Assembly: GCF_004345265.1 (NCBI RefSeq)
Contig: NZ_SLUM01000007.1
Coordinates: 1 to 64,000 of the forward strand
DNA: 64,000 nt
Origin: Allofournierella massiliensis
GTDB lineage: Bacteria > Bacillota > Clostridia > Oscillospirales > Ruminococcaceae
Direction: 5' to 3'
A model generated the notes under the pieces. It did not search any database. It saw only the letters and a list, made by a program, of their open reading frames with translations, and was not told the DNA's origin. Positions 43,057 through 54,936 of this stretch are shown here, in pieces; positions within the stretch are counted from its first letter, which is position 1, and each line of letters opens with the position of its first letter. The translations under genes were made by a program, and so were the position numbers.

Positions 43057-44022
43057 TCACCGGGGCCCCAGCTTGGCCAGGTCGTTGAAGGTGGTCAGGA
43101 TCTGAGGCTGCTCCAAACGGATCTGCTTGCCGCTCAGGTAATGCAGCAAGCTTTCCTCCGGGATCTGGCCGAAAGTCAGTTGTACTGCACACAGGGCCTG
43201 GGTCTTCAGGCCGGCCTTTTCGTTCCACTTCCGGTTGCCGTATTTGATGTCGCCCAGCACCGGTGCACCCAGAAACGCCAGATGAGCGCGAATCTGATGG
43301 GTGCGGCCGGTCACCAGCCCGATGCGACAGAGGGTGAAGGGGCCAATTACCTTTTCCGGAGTCACCTCGGTGATGATCTCTTTGAAGCCCTCGGCAGCGT
43401 CGGCACGGACCTGCACCTTGTTGTTGGATTCATTGTGGCGCAGCCAGGCGGTGTGGCGGCCCTTGGGCGGCTTGCCGAAAGTGATGGTCAGGTACTCCTT
43501 GCGCACCAGATCGGTGCGGATGATCTCGTTCATGTCCCGCAAAGCGGCGTAATTCTTTGCGGCCACCACCAGACCCTCGGTGCCCCGGTCCAGCCGGTTG
43601 CACAGCGCAGGGGCAAAGGTGTGCTCCTGCCCGGCAATATATTCGCCTTTCTGGGTAAGATAAGCGGTGAAGGCATCCACCAGATTGGCGTCGCCGGTGC
43701 GATCCGAGTGGCAGAGCAGGTGAGCGGGCTTGTACAGCACCGCCAGATTCTCGTCCTCGTAGACCACCTGAACCGGCGGCTGACGGCGGGCCGGTGCCTT
43801 GGGCGCAGGAGCAGCGGAAAAGAACTCGTCGTTGATATAAAGCTCCAGCACATCCCCGGCATGAATGCGGTAATCTGCGTCGGCTTTTTTGCCGTTTACC
43901 TTGATGCGTTTGTTCCGAAAGCTCTTGTACAGCAAGCTGTTGGGCAGATTAACAGTAACGTTTTGCACAAAACGGGAAAGGCGCACGCCTTCCTCATTGG
44001 TGCCCGCGGTAAAGCGTTTCAT
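43057..44022 (-). CDS. RluA/RluD-family 23S rRNA or tRNA pseudouridine synthase
   Basis: The 321 residues: an N-terminal S4 RNA-binding domain (NSLLYKSFRNKRIKVNGKKA), then the catalytic domain with the nucleophile Asp in LCNRLDRGTEGLVV, RKEYLTITFG, GRTHQIRAHLAFLG and PVLGDIKYGN. All active-site residues are present. The N-terminal S4 region binds tightly around K-R-I-K-V-N-G-K as in RluB/RluD relatives. The uridine it modifies cannot be deduced. Divergent from radC. Confidence 0.9.
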   Translation of the reverse strand: MKRFTAGTNEEGVRLSRFVQNVTVNLPNSLLYKSFRNKRIKVNGKKADADYRIHAGDVLELYINDEFFSAAPAPKAPARRQPPVQVVYEDENLAVLYKPAHLLCHSDRTGDANLVDAFTAYLTQKGEYIAGQEHTFAPALCNRLDRGTEGLVVAAKNYAALRDMNEIIRTDLVRKEYLTITFGKPPKGRHTAWLRHNESNNKVQVRADAAEGFKEIITEVTPEKVIGPFTLCRIGLVTGRTHQIRAHLAFLGAPVLGDIKYGNRKWNEKAGLKTQALCAVQLTFGQIPEESLLHYLSGKQIRLEQPQILTTFNDLAKLGPR

Positions 44023-44118
44023 TCAAAAGGTTCCTCTCTTTCCAATAACCTGTAAATAGTATATAATATAAAGAATAGCGCGTAAAGCGTAACTTTGAAG
44101 GGAACGGGGAACACAGGA

Positions 44119-44814
44119 ATGGCGCAGCAGCAGATTCACGCAAACCACCGCCAGCGGATGCGTAAGCGGTTTGAAGAGACCGGCTTCGATGGCTTTTCCG
44201 ATCATGAGGTGCTGGAATACATCCTGTTTCATGCCATTCCCCGCAAGGATGTGAACCCGATTGCCCACGCGCTGATGGATCATTTCGGTGGGCTGGACCG
44301 GGTGTTGGAGGCCAGTGAGCAGGAGCTCACTCAGGTGGAGGGCGTGGGCCCGGCTACCGCCCGGCTGATCCGCCTGTTTCTGGCGGTGGACCGGCGCTAC
44401 CACCAGCACAAAACCCGTCCGGTGCGCACCGTGAAAAGCCTGGAAGAGGTGGGCGAACACATGGAGTCATTGTTTTACGGCGCCCGTGTGGAGCAGGTCT
44501 ATGCCATGTATCTGGACGACCGCAACCACATCCTCAAGGTGGAAAAATGCTTTGAGGGCACGGTGAACGCCTCGTCGGTGTTTGTGAATGTACTCAGCAG
44601 CCGGATGATCACTCTGGGGGCTACCCAGCTGGTGCTGGCCCACAACCATCCCAGAGGCTTTGCGCTGCCCTCCCGGGAAGATATGAATCTGACCAGCCAG
44701 ATCCGCCAGAAGCTGGGGACACTGGGTCTGAAGCTGGTGGACCATGTGATCGTTGCCCCGGACGGATACATCTCCCTGCGGCAGAGCGACCGGTTCCAGA
44801 GCCTGTTTACCTGA
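44119..44814 (+). CDS. radC: RadC/MPN-domain protein
   Basis: The 231 residues: an N-terminal UPF0758 helical region with a helix-hairpin-helix ([15 protein letters not shown]) and a JAB1/MPN domain with Glu in [12 protein letters not shown] and the H-x-H-x7-S-x2-D motif in [18 protein letters not shown]. Despite its name, a DNA-repair role is doubtful. The ATG at 44119 has AGGAA close upstream; GGGGAAC further up may be the ribosome site, while an earlier TTG at 44095 is less likely. Upstream of uvrB and possibly co-transcribed. A TATAAT at 44062-44067 may be its -10. Confidence 0.9.
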   Translation: MAQQQIHANHRQRMRKRFEETGFDGFSDHEVLEYILFHAIPRKDVNPIAHALMDHFGGLDRVLEASEQELTQVEGVGPATARLIRLFLAVDRRYHQHKTRPVRTVKSLEEVGEHMESLFYGARVEQVYAMYLDDRNHILKVEKCFEGTVNASSVFVNVLSSRMITLGATQLVLAHNHPRGFALPSREDMNLTSQIRQKLGTLGLKLVDHVIVAPDGYISLRQSDRFQSLFT

Positions 44815-44866
44815 GATTGCCGGCAGAAAACGCGCGGCCCTGCCCGCGAACAGAAAGGATGATCGA

Positions 44867-46882
<2,016 letters not shown>

Positions 46883-46885
46883 GCA

Positions 46886-49726
46886 TTGAATAACGATAAG
46901 ATCGTCATCAAGGGTGCCCGCGAGCACAACCTGAAAAATGTAAACCTGACCATCCCGCGGGACAAGCTGATCGTGATGACCGGCCTGTCCGGCAGCGGCA
47001 AGTCCAGCCTGGCCTTCGATACCATTTATGCGGACGGCCAGCGCCGTTATATGGAGAGCCTTTCCAGCTATGCCCGTCAATTCCTGGGCCAGATGGAAAA
47101 GCCGGATGTGGACGACATTCAGGGCCTTTCGCCGGCCATCTCCATCGACCAGAAAACCACCAACCGAAACCCCCGCTCCACCGTGGGTACCGTAACCGAA
47201 ATCTACGACTATCTGCGCCTGTTGTACGCCCGCATCGGCGTGCCCCATTGCCCCATCTGCGGCCGGGTGATCAGCCAGCAGACGGTGGACCAGATGGTTG
47301 ACGCCATTCTGGCGCTGCCCAAGGGCACCAAGTTCCAGGTGCTGGCCCCGGTGGTACGGGGCCGCAAGGGCACCCAGCAGAAGGAGCTGGAGGCCGCCCG
47401 GCGGGGCGGCTACGCCCGCGTACGCATCGACGGCAACCTCTATGATCTGGACGAAGAAATCAGTCTGGAAAAGAACAAAAAGCACACGGTGGAGATCGTG
47501 GTGGACCGTCTGGTCATCAACGACACCGTGCAGAGCCGTCTGGCGGATTCGCTGGAAACGGCCATCGCCCTCACCGGTGGTCTGGTGACCATCGATGTGA
47601 ATGGCGGGGAAGAGATGCAGTTCAGCCAAAGCTATGCCTGCCCGGATCACGGCATCTCCATCGACGAGCTGGAGCCCCGCATGTTCAGCTTCAACAACCC
47701 CTTCGGCGCCTGCGAACGCTGCACCGGTCTGGGCACCTTCATGCGGGTGGACCCGGAGCTGATCATCCCCAACAAGGACCTGTCCATCCGGGAGGGCGCC
47801 ATCAAGGCCAGCGGCTGGTACTACGCTGAGGGTTCGATCAGCGAGATGTACTACAAGGGCCTGGGCAAAAAGTACGGCTTCACGCTGGACACGCCTGTTA
47901 AGGAGATGAGCGCCGAGGCGGTGAACGCCATTCTTTACGGCACCGGCGGTGAACGCATCGAGATGCACCGGGAAAACGAGTTCGGTTCCGGCCGTTACCT
48001 GAACGAATTCGAGGGCATCGTGAACAATCTGGAACGCCGCTTCCGGGAGACCAGCAGCGAGTGGATGAAGGAAGAGATCGCCACCGTGATGAACGGGGTG
48101 GAATGCCCGGACTGCCACGGCAAGCGGCTCAAGCCCACCAGTCTGGCGGTTACCGTGGGCGAGGTGAACATCAGCGACCTGTGCGAGATGAGTGTGCGCC
48201 AGGAGCTGAACTTCATCAACGACATCCAGTTGACCGATCAGGAGCACCGCATCGGCGACGGCATCCTGAAAGAGGTGCGCGAGCGGCTGGGCTTCTTGCA
48301 GAGCGTGGGTCTGGATTACCTGACCCTTTCCCGCGGTGCGTCCGGTCTGTCCGGTGGTGAGAGCCAGCGCATCCGGCTGGCCACCCAGATCGGCAGCGCC
48401 CTCACCGGCGTGCTCTATGTGCTGGATGAGCCCAGCATCGGCCTGCACCAGCGGGACAACGACAAGCTGATCGCTACCCTGAAACGCTTGCGGGATCTGG
48501 GCAACACGCTGGTGGTGGTGGAGCACGACGAGGACACCATGCGTCAGGCGGACTACATCGTGGACATCGGCCCCGGCGCGGGCGTGCACGGCGGTGAGGT
48601 GGTGGCCGAGGGCTCGGTGGAGGATATCTGCAAGGCCCCCCGCAGCATCACCGGCGCGTATCTGTCCGGCCGCAAGCGGATTGAGGTGCCCGCCACCCGC
48701 CGTAAGGGCAACGGCAAAAAGCTGCGCATCGTGGGCGCGGCCGAAAACAACCTGAAGAATGTGAACGTGGATATCCCGCTGGGCAAGATGATCTGTGTGA
48801 CCGGTGTGTCCGGCAGCGGCAAGTCCAGCCTGATCAACGAGATTTTCTACAAGGCGCTGGCCATGGAGCTGAACGGCGCCAAGCGCCGCCCCGGCAAATA
48901 CAAGGAGATCAAGGGTCTGGAAAACGTGGACAAGGTCATCGGCATCGATCAGGCGCCCATCGGCCGTACGCCCCGTTCCAATCCGGCCACTTATACCGGC
49001 GTGTTCACCGACATCCGCAATGTGTTTGCCCAGACGCAGGATGCCAAGATGCGCGGCTACGGCCCCGGCCGGTTCAGCTTCAACGTGAAGGGCGGCCGCT
49101 GCGAAGCCTGTGAGGGCGACGGCATTGTGCAGATCGAGATGCACTTTCTGCCGGATATCTTCGTACCCTGTGAGGTATGTAAGGGCGCCCGCTACAACCG
49201 GGAAACGCTGGAAGTTAAGTACAAGGATAAGAGCATTGCCGACGTGCTGGACATGACGGTGGAGGAGGCCTGCACCTTCTTTGCCAACATTCCCCGCATC
49301 CACCGCAAGCTGCAGACCCTGCTGGACGTGGGCCTTGGCTACATCAAGCTGGGCCAGAGTGCCACCACCCTGTCCGGCGGTGAGGCTCAGCGCGTAAAGC
49401 TGGCACTGGAGCTGGCCAAGCGGGAGACCGGCCAGACTGTGTATGTACTGGACGAGCCCAGCACCGGCCTGCATGTGGCAGACGTGCACAAGCTCATCAC
49501 CGTGCTTGATCGTCTGGTGGACGCGGGCAACACCGTGGTCATCATCGAGCACAATCTGGACATCATCAAGCGGGCAGATTATATCATTGATCTGGGCCCC
49601 GAAGGCGGTGACGAAGGCGGCACCATCGTGGTCACCGGCACCCCGGAAGAGGTGGCCAAGGTGCCTGCCTCCTATACCGGTAAATACCTGGGCCCCATTC
49701 TGGAGCGGGATCGGGTAACCGAATAA
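46886..49726 (+). CDS. uvrA: UvrABC excinuclease subunit A
   Basis: Damage-recognition ATPase with two ABC modules. The 946 residues: Walker [21 protein letters not shown], first zinc finger (CPICG region and CPDHG with FGACERC), signature [16 protein letters not shown], then the second Walker [17 protein letters not shown], second zinc finger CEACEGDG and [11 protein letters not shown], signature [17 protein letters not shown], Walker [12 protein letters not shown]. The TTG at 46886 is the start; GGAAAG lies upstream inside uvrB. Full length for the family. Confidence 0.97.
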   Translation: MNNDKIVIKGAREHNLKNVNLTIPRDKLIVMTGLSGSGKSSLAFDTIYADGQRRYMESLSSYARQFLGQMEKPDVDDIQGLSPAISIDQKTTNRNPRSTVGTVTEIYDYLRLLYARIGVPHCPICGRVISQQTVDQMVDAILALPKGTKFQVLAPVVRGRKGTQQKELEAARRGGYARVRIDGNLYDLDEEISLEKNKKHTVEIVVDRLVINDTVQSRLADSLETAIALTGGLVTIDVNGGEEMQFSQSYACPDHGISIDELEPRMFSFNNPFGACERCTGLGTFMRVDPELIIPNKDLSIREGAIKASGWYYAEGSISEMYYKGLGKKYGFTLDTPVKEMSAEAVNAILYGTGGERIEMHRENEFGSGRYLNEFEGIVNNLERRFRETSSEWMKEEIATVMNGVECPDCHGKRLKPTSLAVTVGEVNISDLCEMSVRQELNFINDIQLTDQEHRIGDGILKEVRERLGFLQSVGLDYLTLSRGASGLSGGESQRIRLATQIGSALTGVLYVLDEPSIGLHQRDNDKLIATLKRLRDLGNTLVVVEHDEDTMRQADYIVDIGPGAGVHGGEVVAEGSVEDICKAPRSITGAYLSGRKRIEVPATRRKGNGKKLRIVGAAENNLKNVNVDIPLGKMICVTGVSGSGKSSLINEIFYKALAMELNGAKRRPGKYKEIKGLENVDKVIGIDQAPIGRTPRSNPATYTGVFTDIRNVFAQTQDAKMRGYGPGRFSFNVKGGRCEACEGDGIVQIEMHFLPDIFVPCEVCKGARYNRETLEVKYKDKSIADVLDMTVEEACTFFANIPRIHRKLQTLLDVGLGYIKLGQSATTLSGGEAQRVKLALELAKRETGQTVYVLDEPSTGLHVADVHKLITVLDRLVDAGNTVVIIEHNLDIIKRADYIIDLGPEGGDEGGTIVVTGTPEEVAKVPASYTGKYLGPILERDRVTE

Positions 49727-49745
49727 GAAAGCAAAGAGGAATTCC

Positions 49746-50432
49746 ATGGAAACCATTCTGTTGGTAGAGGACGATGCGGCGCTGAGCGAGGGCATTGCTC
49801 TCGCATTCAGCCAGCAGCCCTATGAGTTTGTTCGCTGCGCCACGCTGGCCGAGGCCCGGCGGGCATTACAGACGAGGGTGTTCTCCCTGATTCTTCTGGA
49901 TCTGGGTCTGCCGGACGGCAATGGGCTGGAGCTTTGCCGCCAGCTGCGCGACCGGCGGGATCCGGTTCCGGTGCTTTTTCTCACTGCCAACGATACCGAA
50001 TACAGCGAGGTGGCGGCGCTGGAAGCAGGTGGCGATGACTATATCACCAAGCCCTTCAGCCTTGCAGTACTGCGGGCAAGGGTTACCGCCGCGCTGCGCC
50101 GCCGCGTGCCTGCCGGGCCGGAGCTGGTGGAGATCGGTCCCTTCCGGTTTGATTTCGCCCGGCTCCGGTTTGAAAAGCAGGGTGTTGAAGTTGTGCTCAG
50201 CCGCACGGAACAGCGTCTGTTGCAGCTGCTGGTGAAAAACCGGGGGCAGATTGTTCCCCGGGACACTCTGCTGGATCAGGTATGGGACGGCGGCGAATTT
50301 GTGGACGAAAACACCCTGTCGGTAGCGGTGCGCCGCCTGCGTGCCAAGCTGGAGGATGACCCGCGCAGCCCCCGTTATATCCAGACGGTCTACGGTGTGG
50401 GCTATATCTGGAAGGGGAACGGTGATGAATGA
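49746..50432 (+). CDS. OmpR-family response regulator
   Basis: The 228 residues: receiver with phospho-acceptor Asp in FSLILLDLGLPDGNGLE, acidic pair VEDDAALSEG, Thr in LFLTANDTE, Lys in DYITKPFSLAVL; then a winged-helix DNA-binding domain (VVLSRTEQRLLQLLVKNRG; TVYGVGYIWKG). All receiver residues are present, in contrast to the Spo0A-like protein. AAAGAGGAATTCC precedes the ATG. Overlaps its cognate kinase (ATGAATGA). It lies 20 bases after uvrA but belongs functionally to the ABC transporter genes downstream. Confidence 0.95.
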   Translation: METILLVEDDAALSEGIALAFSQQPYEFVRCATLAEARRALQTRVFSLILLDLGLPDGNGLELCRQLRDRRDPVPVLFLTANDTEYSEVAALEAGGDDYITKPFSLAVLRARVTAALRRRVPAGPELVEIGPFRFDFARLRFEKQGVEVVLSRTEQRLLQLLVKNRGQIVPRDTLLDQVWDGGEFVDENTLSVAVRRLRAKLEDDPRSPRYIQTVYGVGYIWKGNGDE

Positions 50433-51372
50433 CTGGCTTTTCGGCGTCACTCCCGGGCAGCTGGCTCTGCTGCTGGGATTGTGCGCGCTTATAGTTGTGG
50501 CAGCCGGTATTTGTGTGGCCGTCTATGGCTGGTACACCCGGCGCACCATGCGTCGTTTGGAGCAGATGCTGGAGCAGGCCATTGCGGGCAGCTTTGAGCA
50601 GAGAAATTACAGCGAAGCCCGGCTTTCCCGGCTGGAGGAAAAGCTGAGCCGCTTTCTCCGCTCCAGTCAGCTCTCCCGCAAGTCAATCGAGGAGGATCGG
50701 GGGCGCATCAAATCTCTGATTGGGGATATTTCCCATCAGACCAAAACCCCGCTGGCAAATATCCTGCTCTATGGGCAGCTGCTGGACGAGCAGCCGCTGC
50801 CTGCCGCTGCCCGCCCCATGCTGGGCCAGATCAATACCGAGGCGGAAAAGCTCCGGTTTCTGATCGAGGCGCTGGTCAAGCTGTCCCGGCTGGAAAGCGG
50901 GGTCGTTCAGCCTGTGGCCGAGGTTCAACCTCTGGAACCATTGCTGCGGGCGCTGGAACATTCCTTCCGGCCTGCGGCAGAGCAAAAGGGAGTGTCACTG
51001 CACATTGAGCCTGCCGGCGTTTCGGCCTGCTTTGACCGAAAGTGGACGCAGGAAGCAGTGGGCAATCTGGTGGATAACGCCATCAAGTACACCCCGGCGG
51101 GCGGGCATGTTTCCATTGCCTGTGAGCAGTATGCCATGTTCTGCCGCATCGCAGTGAAAGACGACGGCCCCGGCATTCCGGAGAAAGAGCAGGCAGCAGT
51201 ATTCCAGCGGTTTTACCGGGGCCATGCTGCGGCAAAGAGCCCTGGAGTCGGGGTAGGCCTTGCACTGGCAAGGCAGATTGCCGCCCAACAGGGTGGCTAC
51301 ATCAAACTGGCGTCGGAGCCGGGCAGGGGCAGCGAATTTTCGCTGTATCTGCCTCTGGAAGCGCAAATGTGA
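50425..51372 (+). CDS. Membrane histidine kinase, partner of the OmpR-type regulator
   Basis: The 315 residues. One N-terminal transmembrane helix (LALLLGLCALIVVAAGICVAVY) with a very short extracellular part, then a HAMP-like linker and HisKA domain with phospho-acceptor His in GDISHQTKTPLANILLYGQLL, and ATPase domain (N-box LVDNAIKYTPAGG, G1 KDDGPGIP, G2 GVGVGLALARQIA). The tiny sensor region means signal probably comes via the ABC transporter, as in BceS-type and related systems. The ATG at 50425 overlaps the regulator stop. Confidence 0.93.
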   Translation: MNDWLFGVTPGQLALLLGLCALIVVAAGICVAVYGWYTRRTMRRLEQMLEQAIAGSFEQRNYSEARLSRLEEKLSRFLRSSQLSRKSIEEDRGRIKSLIGDISHQTKTPLANILLYGQLLDEQPLPAAARPMLGQINTEAEKLRFLIEALVKLSRLESGVVQPVAEVQPLEPLLRALEHSFRPAAEQKGVSLHIEPAGVSACFDRKWTQEAVGNLVDNAIKYTPAGGHVSIACEQYAMFCRIAVKDDGPGIPEKEQAAVFQRFYRGHAAAKSPGVGVGLALARQIAAQQGGYIKLASEPGRGSEFSLYLPLEAQM

Positions 51373-51400
51373 CAGAACTGTTCGATTTGCTCCGCTGTTT

Positions 51401-51432
51401 GTAAGGGTGCGGTAAGCATCGTCTGGTATAGT
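51401..51432 (+). promoter_or_regulatory. Response-regulator box and promoter of the ABC transporter
   Basis: GTAAG repeats at 51401-51405 and 51412-51416, spaced 11 bases, end 10 bases before TATAGT (51427-51432). The repeats lie where a -35 box should be, and no good -35 is present. This is the layout of an OmpR-type activated promoter. Confidence 0.6.
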
Positions 51433-51505
51433 CTGTGCTGTAAAGAAAAGCGCGCTTGCGCATTCTTTGCCGCACAGACTATTTTTATCGGGAGGTTTTG
51501 GAGGA

Positions 51506-52177
51506 ATGAACGTTCTGGAAACAAGAGCGCTGAAAAAATACTACGGCGAGGGCGAAACCCAGGTGCGCGCCCTGGACGGAGTGGACCTGACCGTGGCGGA
51601 AGGGGAGTTCGTGGCCATTGTGGGCACCAGCGGCAGCGGAAAATCCACCCTGCTGCACATGCTGGGCGGGCTGGATGAACCCACCAGCGGCAAGGTGCTG
51701 GTGGAGGGCAAGGATATCTTCCAGCTGAAAAAGGATGCGCTTACCATCTTCCGCCGCAGGAAGATCGGCTTTGTATTTCAAAGCTACAATCTGGTGCCGG
51801 TGCTGAACGTATACGAGAACATCGTGCTGCCCATTGAGCTGGACGGAAACCGGGTGGATCGGGCCTTCGTGAGCCGGATCATCGCCACACTGGGGCTGGA
51901 AAACAAGCTGCAAAGCCTGCCCAGCCAGCTTTCCGGCGGCCAGCAGCAGCGGGTGGCCATTGCCCGGGCGCTGGCCACGAAGCCTGCCATTCTTCTGGCG
52001 GATGAGCCCACCGGCAATCTGGATTCCAAAACCAGCCAGGATGTGCTGAGCCTGCTTCGGGTGACCAGCGAGCGGTTCGGGCAGACCATTGTAATGATCA
52101 CCCACAACGAGGAGATTGCCCAGCTGGCGGACCGGATTGTGCGCATTGAGGATGGCCGCATCCGGGAAGGGCGGTGA
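51506..52177 (+). CDS. ABC transporter ATP-binding protein (MacB/LolD type)
   Basis: The 223 residues: Walker A GTSGSGKSTLLHMLGGLD, Q-loop VFQSYNLVPVLNVYEN, signature LSGGQQQRVAIARAL, Walker B ILLADEPTGNLDSK, His switch ITHNEE. The sequence around the Q-loop (Y-N-L-V-P) is typical of FtsX-type exporters of the MacB, BceA and LolD group. GGGAGGTTTTGGAGGA precedes the ATG at 51506. It lies seven bases before the permease, which is its partner. Confidence 0.95.
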   Translation: MNVLETRALKKYYGEGETQVRALDGVDLTVAEGEFVAIVGTSGSGKSTLLHMLGGLDEPTSGKVLVEGKDIFQLKKDALTIFRRRKIGFVFQSYNLVPVLNVYENIVLPIELDGNRVDRAFVSRIIATLGLENKLQSLPSQLSGGQQQRVAIARALATKPAILLADEPTGNLDSKTSQDVLSLLRVTSERFGQTIVMITHNEEIAQLADRIVRIEDGRIREGR

Positions 52178-52183
52178 TGAGCC

Positions 52184-54745
52184 GTGCTGAAGATCAACAA
52201 TCGAAAGGCCCTGCATCGCCTGGCGGACAAGAGCTTCCGGGCAAACCGGGGCCGCAATCTGATTGCCATTCTGGCGATCATGCTCACCACCGTTCTATTC
52301 ACCAGTGTGTTTTCCATCGGCGGCAATCTGATCGCTTCGTTCCAGTACAGTACCATGCTTCAGTCCGGCGGCAGCGCCCACGGTACCTTCAAGGATCTTA
52401 CCCAGGAACAGTTCGACCGGCTTAAGCAGGCGGCCCCGGCGGGAACCATTCTGGACCGGAACATCATCTGTGCCTATGAGGTGGAAAATCCGGAGTTTTT
52501 AAAGCGTCATCTGGAGCTGTGGTATCAGCAGCCGGATGCCTATGAGCGCCGGTTCTGCCAGCTGACCGGCGGCCGCGCGCCTCAGGCAGCAGATGAAATT
52601 GCCATGGACGAGCGCAGTCTGGAGCTGCTGGGAATCACCCCGGAGGAGGGGCAGACCATCACGCTGCAGCTGAAGATGGGCTACGATCAGCCGGTGATCG
52701 AGCGCCAGTTCACACTGGTGGGCTGGTTCGGATACAGTGACATCATGAACACGGGCTTCGGAATTGTGAGTGAGGCCTATCTCACGGAGCATGCCGATGA
52801 ACTGGCCGAGGCAAGCGAGCAGATCGGCAGTCAGGTGGGGCTCATCCAGTGTGATGTGACCTTTTCCAATGGTATTAACATCAGCGGCAAGTTGCGAGCC
52901 ATGGCCGAAAAGGCGGGCCTTGCCGAAGAGGTGGAATGGAACGAGAACTGGGCCTATGTGGGCGCCGGGATCGCTGACTGGACCAGCATCGGTGCGGTTG
53001 CGGGGCTTCTTCTGCTGATCATGCTCACCGGGTATCTGATCATTTATAACATCTTTCAGATTTCCGTCATGCAGGACATCCGCTACTATGGCCTGCTGAA
53101 AACCATCGGGACCACCGCAAAACAGATCCGGCGGATTCTGCGCCGTCAGGCGCTTGTGATGTGCGGGTTTGGCATCCCCGTGGGGCTGGTACTGGGCTTT
53201 TTGCTGGGCACGGCATTCACACCGCTCATTTTGCAGATGACCAACACGGTGGACGAGGTCAAGTTGGCCCTGAACCCGGCGGTCTTTCTGGGGGCTGCGG
53301 CCTTTTCGGTGATCACCGTGCTGCTGAGCATGCGCAAGCCTGCCCGGCTTGCCGCAAAGGTTTCCCCGGTGGAGGCTGCCCGCTATACCGAAGGAAACGG
53401 GAAAACGGCGAAAAAGGCAAAGCGTTCTACCAGCGGGGGAAAGCTCTGGCGGATGGCCCTGTCCAATGTGGGGCGAAACAAGCGCCGCGCCGTGTTGGTC
53501 ATTCTATCCATGAGTCTTTCGCTGGTGCTCATGAACAGTGTGTTCACGCTGACAGGCAGCTTTGACATGGACAAATATCTGGCCCGTTTTATCAAAACGG
53601 ATTTTGTTGTGGCCAACGCCCGCTATTGGGGAATCGACTCCTTCCGGGCGCTGGACGGCGAAGACGCGGTGAGTGACACATTGATCGCCAATGTGCAGGC
53701 GCAAGAGGGCTTTGTACAGGGCGGTGCGATCTGGTGCGACATCTATTCCTGGGCGGAGGAGTATCAGTGGCCGGAGGATACCCTCTGGGATGCAGAAGGA
53801 AAACCCTGCCGGAATGACGGGAGAAACCGGCCGCAGGCAGTGGACGATGCGAAAAATCCCTTCACGGTGATCTACGGTGCGGATGATTTCATTCTGGACA
53901 ACCTGCAGATAATGGAAGGGGAGCGCGACCCGGAAACGATCCGGCAGAAGCTCTCCACCGGCGAATACATTCTGTTTGCTGGCCAGGTGAACGACGAGGG
54001 CAAACTGGAGCCGGACCAGCGCCACAAAGTGGGTGACGTGGTCACTCTGTACGATGCAGACGGCGCACGGCATACCTTCACCATTCTTTCGGTGATCAAC
54101 CCCGCCTATTACTGCGAGACGGCGCAGGCCAGCTTTTCCGAATTTGTCTATTACACCACAGCGGATGTGTATGCGGGAATGTGCAACACCGCCAACAAGA
54201 TGAACTATGCCTTTGCGGTGGAGCCGGAATCGGTGGACGCCATGGAGCAATACCTGAACCTCTACACCACGCAGATTGACCCGCTGATGGATTACCGTTC
54301 CCGGGACGGGTACATTCAGGAATACTCTGGAATACGGTTCCTGTTCATGGCGGTGGGCGGCTCGCTCTCGCTGGTGATCGGGCTGATCGGTGTGTTGAAT
54401 TTTATTAACTCTATCCTCACGGGCATTGTGACCCGCAGGCGGGAATTTGCCATGCTGGAGGCCATCGGTATGACCAGGCGACAGCTTCAGACGATGGTTG
54501 CACTGGAGGGCAGCTGTTATGCCCTGTTCACGATCCTTTGCAGTCTGGCCGTGGGGGTCGGAGTCTCACTGCTGTGCGTAAAGCCCCTGGTGGACGGCCT
54601 GTTCTTCACCAGCTATCGGTTTGTGATCTGGCCGCTTTTAGCTGCGATTCCTGTGCTGGTGCTGCTGGGAATCGCGGTTCCGCGGCTGGCCCTGCACTTC
54701 GGCGCCGGGCAGCCGGTGGTGGAGCGGATGCGACAGGCGGAATGA
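52184..54745 (+). CDS. FtsX-type ABC transporter permease (large)
   Basis: The 853 residues: an N-terminal transmembrane helix (NLIAILAIMLTTVLFTSVFS), a first extracytoplasmic domain, FtsX core 1 (GAVAGLLLLIMLTGYLIIYN; LLKTIGTTAKQIRRIL), a second N-terminal-like helix (LVILSMSLSLVLMNSVF), a large second extracellular domain (residues 470-710) and FtsX core 2 (LSLVIGLIGVLNFINSIL; MLEAIGMTRRQLQTM). This two-FtsX layout is that of MacB-like/peptide-antibiotic permeases of Clostridia. The start is the GTG at 52184. Controlled by the upstream two-component pair; a role in antimicrobial-peptide or cell-envelope stress is likely but not proven. Confidence 0.9.
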   Translation: MLKINNRKALHRLADKSFRANRGRNLIAILAIMLTTVLFTSVFSIGGNLIASFQYSTMLQSGGSAHGTFKDLTQEQFDRLKQAAPAGTILDRNIICAYEVENPEFLKRHLELWYQQPDAYERRFCQLTGGRAPQAADEIAMDERSLELLGITPEEGQTITLQLKMGYDQPVIERQFTLVGWFGYSDIMNTGFGIVSEAYLTEHADELAEASEQIGSQVGLIQCDVTFSNGINISGKLRAMAEKAGLAEEVEWNENWAYVGAGIADWTSIGAVAGLLLLIMLTGYLIIYNIFQISVMQDIRYYGLLKTIGTTAKQIRRILRRQALVMCGFGIPVGLVLGFLLGTAFTPLILQMTNTVDEVKLALNPAVFLGAAAFSVITVLLSMRKPARLAAKVSPVEAARYTEGNGKTAKKAKRSTSGGKLWRMALSNVGRNKRRAVLVILSMSLSLVLMNSVFTLTGSFDMDKYLARFIKTDFVVANARYWGIDSFRALDGEDAVSDTLIANVQAQEGFVQGGAIWCDIYSWAEEYQWPEDTLWDAEGKPCRNDGRNRPQAVDDAKNPFTVIYGADDFILDNLQIMEGERDPETIRQKLSTGEYILFAGQVNDEGKLEPDQRHKVGDVVTLYDADGARHTFTILSVINPAYYCETAQASFSEFVYYTTADVYAGMCNTANKMNYAFAVEPESVDAMEQYLNLYTTQIDPLMDYRSRDGYIQEYSGIRFLFMAVGGSLSLVIGLIGVLNFINSILTGIVTRRREFAMLEAIGMTRRQLQTMVALEGSCYALFTILCSLAVGVGVSLLCVKPLVDGLFFTSYRFVIWPLLAAIPVLVLLGIAVPRLALHFGAGQPVVERMRQAE

Positions 54746-54766
54746 TCAAAATCACCATAGAAAAGC

Positions 54767-54812
54767 AGACCCCGGCCGCCGGAGAACTCTTCCCGGCGGC
54801 CGGGGCTTTTGT
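54767..54812 (+). terminator. Terminator of the ABC transporter operon
   Basis: Perfect stem CCCCGGCCGCCGG (54770-54782) / CCGGCGGCCGGGG (54793-54805), then CTTTTG. Confidence 0.9.
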
Positions 54813-54861
54813 CTGCCTGTATTTTTGCACGGGCAGCCCACTGGATCACAGCGCAAAGGGC

Positions 54862-54890
54862 TTGTGAAATGGGCAAAAGTATTGTATACT
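54862..54890 (+). promoter_or_regulatory. Promoter of miaB
   Basis: TTGTGA (54862-54867), 17-base spacer, TATACT (54885-54890). Confidence 0.7.
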
Positions 54891-54936
54891 GGAACGGTAT
54901 ATTGAAACCACGCTATTTTCAGAAGGAGCTCGAATT

